A stretch of 64,000 bases of DNA. Origin: Pollenia angustigena. Lineage: Eukaryota; Arthropoda; Insecta; Diptera; Polleniidae. A program made the translations under genes and the position numbers. Location: the NCBI GenBank assembly GCA_930367215.1, contig OV884057.1, positions 109,021,284 to 109,085,283 on the forward strand. The letters are read 5' to 3'. Of the stretch, positions 22,401-34,400 are shown in pieces; position 1 is the first letter of the stretch, and every line of letters begins with the position of its first letter. The notes below the pieces were generated by a model, which saw only the letters and a list, made by a program, of their open reading frames with translations, was not told where the DNA came from and did not search any database.

Positions 22401-25400
22401 ATAAAAAAAGAAAAATCTCTCTCATTATCTCATGTGTTTTGTAAAAACAAAAAACAATTAAAATACTTTTATACAAGAACTAATATAGCAAAAGTTTTTT
22501 TTTATGTTTTTAAACACGAATAAAAAAGAACACAACAGTGTATGAAATTTTTTATTCGTGATCATGAGTGAATAGTGAATGAATATTCGGAACTCTGCCA
22601 ATAACTCCACTTAATAAAAACAATCCTAAAAGAATAATCGGTAAAGCCCAAACACCATAGAATTTACACCCGAATTTTCGAGATTTTACCCTATTTGGAA
22701 ACGATGGGCAATCATCGTTATGTGAAGAGGTTTAAATTCATATAAGAGTTATTATTATCTGGATATTAACATTCATATGAATTGTTTTTTCTTAAAGGGA
22801 TTTTAGGGACGCACAGTGACTGAAAATAGTTTTTCACTGGCCAAAATTCTGTAACTTTTGAACCGAAAGAGATATTTTAGTGAAATTTTTTTTAATCGAC
22901 AGATAGATTCTTAAACTTTTCACCACTTTAAATATCATTTCATGAGTAGTTATTAGGGAATTTAAGGGCAAAGTGGAACTTTAGAATTTTTTAACTTAAG
23001 CGTGAAATATTGTTGACCAGTTAAGATGCCTTGGCGTATTTATTGATAATCGACTTACTTTTTCTGATCGTATCGACCATATATATTTCAGAGTATCAGG
23101 GATTTTGCGAGGGATATATTCAAATAACATTTACCTACCGTATTGTATTAAAAGAAAAATTGCTTATGCTTTACTGAGGCCGCATATTTTGTATGGTCTA
23201 AAGATTGTGTCTGGTACTTCAGCTCTCCAAACTATTAGATTAAACCGAATGTTGAACACTGTTGTTAGATATGTTTATAATGTTAGAAGAATAATGCATA
23301 TTTCTGGCTATGTGAGAAAATTTCTTGGATATAGCTTTAAACACTTTGCTTTATACCGCAATATACTATTTTTCTACAGAGTTCTTAGGAATGGTTATCC
23401 TACTCAGCTTTGCTCTGAATTTCTACAAGAAGTCCACAAATTGTTATTCCCAAGATAAGATGTAGGTGTTTCGAGAGGTCTTTTCTTGTAAGGGTAGCTC
23501 GATGTTTGAATTGTTTGCCTAGAGATCTTCGCTTATTTTCCCACTCAAATAATGCATTTCGTTTTAAACTGTTGACATACTTTTCTTTTCGTTGAGCTAA
23601 CTTAATTTAAGTATCTCATAAAATTTTTTTTTATCTTTCGTGTTTGTGCTTTTAAATGTCAGTTTAAAATATTATATGTTCAAATTAAATTTATTTATTT
23701 TATTTATTTATTGCTTGTAATACAAAAAGCCTACAAGGCCAAAGCGCATTACTGGAATATTTTGTACATTTTGTATTGAAAATATTATAACATATAAAAT
23801 ATTATAATTAAAAATATTATAAACTAAAACAAAAACAAAATTTAAAGAATAATTATTCATGAGGTATTTAAGGTTTGCAAATTGTGTAATATTAATACTA
23901 GTATGCCTATAGTAATCCCTTAACAAAACAGAAACACTCCTAATGAATAAAGGGCAAAAGGAATTCTTTATAAAATTACAATTTCGGTTATGGGTATACG
24001 ATGCAATCCTTTAAAATTACAGTTTATTAAAGTAATATCCAAAAAGCTTATTAGTGAAGGCAAAAAACAAGAATCAGGTTTGTAAAAGAAAACTATATAA
24101 AAAGTTAAACTCTCCAGACCGACAATAACGTCCCAGCATCCTTCAACATAGGTATTTTCTACATTTCCCTTCATATGTACATAAACAAAAAAGTTAACAA
24201 TTACAAAAAATAACAATTACACAGAATTATAATTGCCAGATTCCTGTAGGTGTAGTAAAAGCCGTTTTTTAAAAAGTTCATATGATTAGAGAAAGTGCGT
24301 AGATCATATGGTAAAGTGTTCCAATATTTAGCTATCCTAATAATAAATGAGCGTTCAAAAAGGGAGCATGATACAAGAGGAATAATAAGTTGAGGATTTC
24401 TTGTAGATCTGGAAAATATAAATTTTGTATATAGTTCATTTGGTATATTATACCTCATTACTTTGTAAAAGAACAACAAAAAAGTTACAGCATGTGATAT
24501 ACTGTCTCTATACGCGATACCATAAACAAATCTTACAATTCTTTTAACAATTTGCTCAATTTTACGAAGATTATAGTAGGTTAGGTATGAGCAAGTATGA
24601 TATAGACAGAAAATTAGAAAGTAGGACCAATACCCCCCTTACAGTCCCCTCAACAGAAACAGCCCCGTTATTTCCCTGACAAACCCCAGTAGATTGGCCG
24701 GATTACATCCAGCTATGCACCCCAGTTCGTCGTGAAACCTATCTCCTAGCCACTTCAGTCTGAGACCCTGCATCCTAGGACAATGGCACAGTACATGCTC
24801 GATCGTCTCTAGCTCCTCCGAATCCTCGCATAGCCTGCAGAAGTCCGGTATGGCGTTGTCCCATCTGCCCGCAAAAGCCCTGACAGGACAATGCCCCGTC
24901 AAGAACCCTAAAAGTGTTCTGAGACTACCCCTATCCAATCCCAGTAGAACCCTGGTTGCCCCCGCGTCCAAATTGGGCCATAGTGCCCTAGACACCCTGC
25001 AATCCATTCTGCCCCTCCAGGATCGGTCAACGTCATCACGGAATTTCTCCCGTATCACCCCATAGTAGTAGCATACCCCCTGTCCCCCACCACTAAGTCG
25101 AGACCCGAACCTCCTCTCTTGAGTTCGTCCGCCACCTCATTCCCATCAACCATGCAGTGTCCTGGTACCCAACACAGCCTCACGTTGAATGCCCCCATGA
25201 GTTCCCTAAGAGCGTTCCTACACCGCGCAACCAGGCATGATCGCACCGTATGGCTCTTCAATGCCCGAAGCGCCGCCTGACTATCGACGTAAATTGTCAC
25301 CTCAGATCCACCCACGATGTGATCCAGTATCAACTCCGTCGCCCTCCAGATCGCTAGGATCTCAGCCTGGAAGACACTGCACTCATCAGGGAGTCTGAAT

Positions 25401-28400
25401 GACCTTTTTACCTCGGTGTCCGCGATATAAACACCGGCACCAGTGCCGGTTTCCATCTTGGATCCATCCGCAAATACTGCCCACCCCTCAAACAGTCCAT
25501 TGGATCCACTCCAAATTTCCCTATCCGGGAACTCCACTGGTGGTGTTGCACCGAAGTCCAGGGTCATAGTCTTATGATCCGAAATTCCCTCGAGAATAAT
25601 ACCCTGATCAAGCAGACCCATCTCGTACAAAATTCTCGTGTGATCATCCCGCCTAGGTCTAACTAAAGAAGACTCGTAAAGTCTAAGTAAGTTCCTAGCT
25701 GCCACACTCCTCACATAATGCTCGATAGGGGATAGATATAGTAGGATGTCCAGTGCTGCCTGCGGAGTGCTTCTCCTTGCGCCTGTGATGCCAAGAGATG
25801 CACTTTTTTGAACCTTGCTGAGCATCTTCCTATAGCTATCCACTCCCAATGCACCCCACCAAACAGTGCATCCATAGGTAAGTATAGGCCTAACAACCGA
25901 TGTGAAAATCCAGTTTACCATATCAGGCCTAAGACCCCAGTTCTTACCAATGGAGTTCCTGCATGTGTAGTATGCATTGAGTCCCCTTCTCATCCTCTCC
26001 TGAGTATTTCTCTTCCCAGACAGTTTGCAGTCCAGAAAGTTACCCAAGTACTTTGCTCCTTCCGATAGAGGCAAATCGACGCCATCTAGCACTGGCCCCC
26101 TAAGTCCCTCTATCCTATACCTTCTGGTCAATAGCACCAGCTCAGTCTTCGCAGGGTTAACACCCAGTCCCCTATCCTTTGCCCATGCCGAGAGTTCGCC
26201 TAGCATCACCTGCATAATTTCTCCGATCGTGGACAGAAATTTTCCCCTGACCAGCAGAACTATATCGTCCGCATAGGCAACAACTTTCCTGTCCATGGAA
26301 TCAAATGACCTAAGAATCCCGTTAACCGCAAGCAACCACAGTAGAGGCGATAATACCCCCCTTGTGGTGCCCCCTTGGTAACCCTCCTCCTTATCACATG
26401 ATCCCCCAGGCTCGAGTTTATAATCCTACTGCCAAGCATGCAGATTATCCATTCCACCAGAAAGTCCTCAACTCCCAACTCCAACAAAGAATCCCTAATC
26501 GCCTCAATCCTAATGTTATTAAAGGCTCCCTCTATATCCAGAAACGCGGCGAGAGTATACTCCTTATGCCTCAGACCGTGCTCAATACAACCTACCACCT
26601 CATGTAACGCGCTCTCAACAGATTTACCCTTCAGGTAAGCATGTTTAGCGTTGCTAATAAGGCGGGTCTCAATATTACTCCTGAGATAGAAATCTACTAG
26701 CCTCTCAAGAGTCTTCAACAAAAATGAAGACAAACTAATAGGTCTAAAATCCCCCGGTTTCGAGTGGCCTGCTTTACCGGCCTTGGGTATGAATATCACC
26801 CTGACCTCTCTCCACCCCCTAGGCAGATACCTCCTACTAAAGCATTTCCTAAATATATCCACCAGCAGAAATGATGCATCGTCCGGGATGTTGCAAACCA
26901 TAGCCGGAAAAATACCATCCGGACCCGGTGATTTATATGGGTCGAAAGTATTGACCGCCCACGCCAGCTTATCCCTTGTGACCATTTCATCGACGCAAGC
27001 GGAAGTATGAACCGATGTCACGGACATGGCGTCCCACTGACCGTCCTCCATACTACCGGTTTCCCTGCACCCGGGAAAGTGCGTCTCCATAAGTAAGGTT
27101 AGGGTCTCAGATTTAGACTCAGTCCATGAGCCGTCATTTCTTTGGATATAACCCAGGGCCTTAGGGTCCTTAGATAAAATCCGTCGGAATCTTGACAGCT
27201 CGTTGACATTATCGATGAACGCACAAAATTGCATAAACGATAGTCGCTTTGCTCTCTTCAGATACGCCTTATACCTGTTGAACTGCACCCTGTGATTGTT
27301 CCAATCATCTGGTGCTCTCGTAAGCTTGGCCCTATTAAACAGTCTCCTCACCGTAGACCTTTGAACATGAAGTTCCCTGGTCCACCATTTAGGCTGTTTA
27401 CGCCTACCCGGAAACGTAACCGGGCAGGACTGCTCATAGCTTTCCTTTAGAAGATGAGTGAACCTATTCACCAACCCCTCCAGATCCGTCGGCAGCAAGT
27501 CGCCCAAGGCCTGATGCGCCAACCCAGTTCGGACCCCTTCATTGAAGGAGTCCGATTTTGTCCCCCTCGGGTTCCTGAATGGAGCAGCGTAGATAGGTCA
27601 AAATTCAGTGTGAAGGTAATACGACTATGCACACTGTAAGGTTTTAACATTTTAGCTTATCAAAATCCAATTTTTTGTTTGTTTTTTTTTTTTTTTTAAT
27701 AATTTTTACTAGAATTGATTAATAACAATCCCAACTACATTTAATTGCATTTGGAATTAAAAAAATTAACAGCGTTATGCAGTAACAGCACCTTAAACTT
27801 CACTGTAATTGCAGACTATTGCTAGACATAAGCAAGTTAAGGCGCGTAGCCCAACTTTGAATGGTTGTAACTTTTTTATAAAATGCAATATCTTTATGAT
27901 TTTTTTTTTATTTTGTAGTTTTGTATATTTTTTATTAATTAATTAATCAATTGTAAATCACGTGATCAGAATAAAAGTTTGAAGGTTTTTAAATATATCT
28001 CTTTTTAGAAGTTATTTTGAAAAATATTTTTTTTCATTGGACATAAAAATATATACACAAGCAAGCACAAGTAGTCGCATTATTTGCATCAGATTACCTA
28101 TTTTGTCTTCTTTCTGAATCAACCAAAAAAATCTGCCCCAACTTGCCCCCCCCCACTATTCCCGATCCAAAAACTGATCATGAATTCTTGTATTTCGCGC
28201 CAACAAATTTTTGATGTTTGGCTGCTTGCAGAAAAAAAATTAAAAATGTCTGCGTGTATTTGAATTTATTTTAGGAAATATTAGTACTGGTTCAAAACAA
28301 ACTCTTAATTTGCAAGAAATAAAACTTTTTTCTCAAAAAATTTGCGCACAAATAAACTCAAAATGACAAATATCGAAAAGAACAAAACTTCGATTTTTGA

Positions 28401-31400
28401 AAACAAATACTGGTTGGTTGACTCTAGAGATTGATTTATCACAATTTATTTGTGATAAAACCATTGCTTCCATGAGGGCTCAGAAGTAACAAGAAAAAGG
28501 AAATCAAGAGAACTTTTGAATACGGTTGATCATAATCAGTTATTTATGGCAGCCGAAATGAAAATGCACTTAGATGGCAAACGAACTTCGGCCTCAATTG
28601 TTCGTGAGCTTACAACTGCTGCTCCAAAAAGGGGAACACTTTTACAAAAAAGTAGAATTGTTTCAGATAAGCCCATGAGCCTTTCTGCTGATAATAGATA
28701 TCGGTTTATCTACACATGGCTACCAATTCTTGAGACAACATACATCGTCTATTAACTCTGAAATGTTTCCCTGTTATGATTCTATAAAAATTTCCTAGCG
28801 TGCATGTTATCCAAATGGAATAACTGTAACAGTATCATTCGCGAATGTCAGCCTCCAATCACTTATTGACCATACAGTCTTAAGACTTTGTTTGGCCTTG
28901 AAGGATACATTTCTTTTGATAGAAGATGATTTTAATGAGGTGACTTTTAAGATCAAATGGGGTTGTGACGGTGCTGACCATAATCGTTACAAGCAATCAT
29001 TTTCTCAAGAAAATATTTCTGACGAGAGTTTGTTAAGCATATCTATGGTCCCACTTGAAATGTCTTTAGAAAAAATTGGTTACAACCATAAAACAATAAT
29101 TTGGAAAAATGCTGCACCATCGTCAACTAGATAGATATTGTCGGCCTATAAATTTTTTTTGTTAATTGGTGCGTTTGCATTTAAGGTAACGAGATATGCA
29201 TGGGTAATGTATTGTTTGATTTTCCCCAATTGTCCTACTCAAGATAAGGCAATCTTACTATTAATTATAAACCAATTTAAAAAAATTATATGTTATCTCT
29301 TATGGGAAGTGGACGTGACAATTATCCAATTCCGCCTATTTTTCTACAGAAGTTGTGTTGTTAGTCATATATTACTTGTACCAAATTGCGTGACTGTACC
29401 TTTATTTGTTAAAGAAATATGCAATTTTGATCAGCTAGAATGTTAAAACCTCACACTGTGCTATGGTCTGAAAAAGTACAGTCCGTTGCTACCCTCCAAT
29501 CAACAACAATTTGCTCGTCACGGTTTACTTATGTCAGATCTATCACTGCCTGCCTATCTTTATTTCTGAACGTCGGCGTGTTACCCATATAACAGATAAT
29601 AAGATTGTTAGTAGTTATAAAATCAAACATTAACTCACCTCTTTTATTAATATCGGCACTCCCCCATTGGCTGTGATGAGCATTGGCATCCAATGAATTC
29701 TTGTTACCACAGTTGACAACCTTGACTCCCTTAACCCAGTCCGCACCATTGAAGGATACGTCCTCCTCCTTGCCTTTGAAAACTGCCAGCTCGTCGATAC
29801 GCCTAGCCTCTACTAGCTGCCATAGCTCGGCACTGGTCCTCCCATCCGGATCATTCCGATCTATGACAGCCACCTGCAGATGACCCTCCAGACTCGTCGA
29901 CTTCTTCATTCTTTTATTCGATGAAGAAGGCTGCTCATCCCCAGATCTGACCCTCTTAATGGTCTCCTTATTGGAGCCATTAGGAGCTTCAGCCGGAGAT
30001 GTACCAGCCCTCTTCACTGTGCTAGGTGACTCCGGTACGACTGGTTTCGAAGGCCCGTTCCTGCCCGCGCCTTTTCCCCTAATGACCCCCTTACGAGAGC
30101 CACCAGAGGAATCGGACGGAGGATTACCAGCCTTTTTCCCCGTGTTCGCTGCCTTAGCCACTTTGCCTCCTTTCTTGGGTATCGCCCCCTTATCCTCCGC
30201 AGCTCGTTCCGAAGACATGAGCGCTTTGGTCACCGGGGCAACCCCTCCTTCCTCTATCTCTCCACGGCAGGTTGACGGCGCCACCGGCCCTGTACTCTTT
30301 TGAGTAGTTTCCGGGTCGGCGACCTCATCCACCAGCTTTCTCCAAGGATAGGGCCAACCGAGCACGGTACTGACAGGGCCGTAAATTCTTTCGAATTTAG
30401 CGACGCTTTGTCGGTGCCTTCTCAGAAGGTGCCTGTCCCTCGCGGAGAACGTTGAAGGATCCCTCTTCGCCATCTTATCCAGATATGCAAGAGAGCTCCT
30501 TGTTTCGTTCTGCGCCTTCTCCTCCTTCGTTCGGCTGGAGTTCTTAATATCTCGTGGAGGGGCGCTTGGCCCGTCCTCCACGGCATCCTGCCGAACAAGT
30601 TGTGGACAGTCTTCTCCCGAGTGGCCCCTCTGATGTCCCCTGGCCTCACAGATGAGAGTGGCAGGCTCTGCAGTCTGACTGTGAGCTGATATATCAATAT
30701 CAAGCTCCGTGTCGGAGAGCAGAGTCAACCTCTCTAACCCCTGAGTAGCCCCGGTTTCACCACTGGAGTCACCCGATAGTACCAGAAGACTATCCACATA
30801 CAGGTCGGTCAGTACCTGTCTCTCCTGCTCAATTATGCTTTCATTAACAGTCAAGAGGGTACTCTCCGACTCAGAGACCATGACGTCCGACTGACCCTGG
30901 TCGGTCTCGTCCGTCGTGTCTTCATTTTCCGTTTCATTTTTATTTTTATGTATCCTGTTATGGTTTTCTTTTGTTTTTTGTAAAAAGGGTTTCATTTTTG
31001 TTCCCACGAGTAGGCTCGTTCAGACGGACCGTACCACGCAGTGACGGCGTGCGTGGACTAGGCAACTAACATACAACAGCGCTTTTCCCTGACGCTGAGG
31101 GGAGCTGTTAACGACTAGTTTCTTTACGCACTAACTAGCCACACAGGACCTCGGCACTGCTACCAACCACGTTGTCCTTAAAAGTGCATATTTCGCGCCC
31201 CAACCACTGGTAAAGCCCCCACCTTACAAGGAGCGAACCCACGGGTTGCCACGTCATGTTATATGTACTGATAATGGTCCGAAAGTATACCATTCACCGC
31301 CGCCTCATTATCTTGACAAGATGAGTAACCTTTATTTGCACACCCCTTCAGTGTTCTCGACCTCCCGCGAAGACGTATTCATCACATACATCATCCCAAG

Positions 31401-34400
31401 AGATCAGAACCGTAGAGTGCACTTAAGCCCTCGCATCTCGACAAGATTGTTACCCAGCACAGAAAAAAATAAAAATTGATTTCAATTAAAAAATTTGTGA
31501 TATTAATTAAAAAATTAATTAAATTTGCACCAGTAAACAAATTAATAGTATCAATTTAACCAGTTAATAGTATTAATTAAACGTTTAATTTACTTGATTA
31601 AACGTTTAATTCAGTTGATAAAATTTTTAATTAAAACTGATTTATTTTTTGATTAATGCTTTAATTGGTGAAAAATTTTGGAGAATTTTTTCTGTGTGGC
31701 GAGGGTAAGATTATAGTAAAAAGTTCCAGTAACTACCTCAATGCAATAATTTACAAGAGACATTAATAGTGAATGTGTAAGAATATACTTAACTCTAACT
31801 GGAAGATATAGACCACAATGATAAAGTCTCCTGAGTCCAAAAGTCACTCGAGATGCTATGGTATCAATATGCTCGTCAAAATTAAGATATTGATCAAGTA
31901 TAACACCAAGGCACTTAATAGAATTAGTGTATGTTATGATTACATTACCAATTTCAATCCTAGGATGAACAACATTACGGTGCCTAGTACGGAACATTAT
32001 GGCTTTAGTCTTGGATATATTAATCAAGAAAGAATTCGACACCATCCAGTCATGCAGTTTAAGGAGATTTAAATTAATAACTGCCTCCAATACGTCAGGA
32101 AATTCTCTACAATTTCCAAAAAACAGTTGTATATCATCAGCAAAGATGAAAGGTTTAACTAGGTTCATGTCCAAACAATCAACACAATCGTTTAAATATA
32201 AAAGAAACAAGATGGGGCCGATAATTTAACCCTGTGGCACACCACAACAATTCGGAATAACCATTAAAATCCACAAATTGAGATCTGCCGTGTAAATAAG
32301 AATGGATAAGCCTACACGCCATAATAGAAAACTTAAATTTATCTCTCAACTTGTAAATTAAAGTGGAATGATTCAAACGATCAAACGCTTTGGACAGGTC
32401 TAGAGAAACCATAACACAATCTCTATTATTATTCAAATGTTCTCTGATGCCATCCGTAATTCCTAGAAGCATACCCGTAGTGTTGTGTTTATCCCTGAAA
32501 GCAAACTGTGAATTCGAAATTAAGTTTTCCCTCGAAATATAGTCAATAATCTGAAACTTTAGCAAATGTTCCATAATCTTGGATATGACCGGTAAAATAC
32601 TAATTGGGCGAAAAGTCCTACTCGAGTCCCTCTTAGGTATAGGGACAGTCCTACTTAATTTCCATTGATCAGGATATGTAGAATTCATTATAATTATAAT
32701 ATATTTGTCATATTTAAATATAAATAATTACTTCGCATATTCATACACTTTGGGGCCTGGTTATTATTGTTATTTTATTACTAATATTGTTTTAGGCTGG
32801 GGAGCCAACTCGTAAATAATTTTAAGTTATAGTTATATTGTATGTATAAATTTATTTTTTTTATTAATTGTGCTTTAATTCAGAATATGAATTTACAATT
32901 GCAATATATAATTTTTGGCCTCCTAGGCTTTTTATATTACTTGGACTGAAATAAATAAATTTTATTTTTTTAACTATTTATAAATGTCATTTTTGGATTT
33001 AAATAATAATCATTCCCATTTTTTGTAATAATGGGACACTCAAAAAAATTAAATGTTTACACTATAAAAAAATTTTAACATTAAAAACAAATAGTAAAAT
33101 CAACTGGATATTTTGCTATTATTACTGAAAAATTAACAATTTTTTGCTTTTAAATTTGTTTACACTTAAAAAACTTTAGAAATATCTAAAATCTTGCTAT
33201 TACTACAGTAGAATCTTTTATTTTTTGCTGTCAAATTTGTTAATATTAGCAAAATAAATCCGCTGAATTCTGATTTTTTTTTTTTAAATTTTGATACGAA
33301 AATATAGGTGTTTATTTTTTGAATATTTCTTATTTATTAAAACATTTCATACATATGTAGATAAAAAACCTTTTAAAAATAAAAGCAGCAATAGATAGCT
33401 TTTGTAACAATGTCAGTTTCTGTTTATTATTATTTTTTACTTATACAATGTCTGTCTTAGATCTAATGAATTATAATTATTGTTCATTTAATTGAAAGAT
33501 TGATTGCAAATATTCCATATTCTGTTCTGTGTTATTTCTGTTCTTTAGTAGTTTTTTGACTTCTTCATCTAAATCCCGATGTTCTACTTTCCATTGATTT
33601 CGAATACTGGAGATGAACGGATCTGACGTTGCCAATAATATATTAAATATATCTTCATTAGTGGAATTTCGTGAAATTTTGCTAACACTAGCTCTATAAA
33701 ATCTGTAATCCTTATTCCCTTTTTCCTGAGCTTCCAAGTGGCACCAACTGATATTTAATGCCATCTTCTCCATGATAAAGGATTTTGTGAACTGTAGCAG
33801 ACATATTTCTCCATGGTTACTTGGTTGTATATATTTTTGCAGTCTCCTTAGCAAAATCTCCAAATTTTCTAGAGTCAATTTCTTCATTGCATGCAAGTAC
33901 TTCTAGGATTATTTTAAATCTAAAAATGAGGTTAAAATCAACACCTGTTATTTCAGAATCTTCTTGCGGTATTGCCATCATTTGTATTGCCTGACCCTTG
34001 TTTCGACTGATCTATAATCAACCCAAATTTGCGATATTCATCTTGAACATGTTTCCTTTTTGAACTTCTTAACTCCTTGTTGGTTTCGTTGTTTCTTATT
34101 GATCCTGAAGATCCGAAATCCAAATCATAACTGATTTTAAGTATGTGTTTCATAAGTCGTATTCTTGCATGTAGTGGTGATAATCCAAATTCATATGCAT
34201 CAGTATTATCAAATGATTCAATGATAACTTCAATTTGCTGCCCATCTAAATCTAACTGTAATGGCTGTAGTATTGCAATTTGGGCCTTGATATCACTAAC
34301 TTCTTTGTTAATGGCATCATGAGTTTCATTTTTAAATTCAAATTTAATAGGTCTGCAATATTTCGTAGAAGATGGTGTCTCATTTTTCCAAATATCCTTT

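Larger units (their letters stand above)
24630..31450 (-). mobile_element. LOA/I-type non-LTR retrotransposon, split by a Transib-type element
   Basis: A GC-rich element reading leftward: about 440 bp of 5' UTR, ORF1 (from 31007), part of an endonuclease, then after the 1831-bp insertion 27630-29460 the end of the endonuclease, RT, RNase H and C-terminal Cys/His motif (to 24639), and a very short 3' UTR. Removing the insertion brings an endonuclease DWRV segment and a Ser-Asp-His motif next to the following [10 protein letters not shown], so this is one original element. It has an internal ORF1-to-endonuclease deletion and at least three frame breaks. Confidence 0.85.

Noticed and set aside
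28141..28165. C-run CCCCCCCC as a possible regulatory tract
   Set aside because: Isolated homopolymer inside a decayed transposon; no supporting signal.
29683..30303. Plus-strand open frames opposite ORF1 of the LOA/I-type element
   Set aside because: Antisense shadows of a GC-rich coding region; the minus-strand frame has the recognisable motifs.
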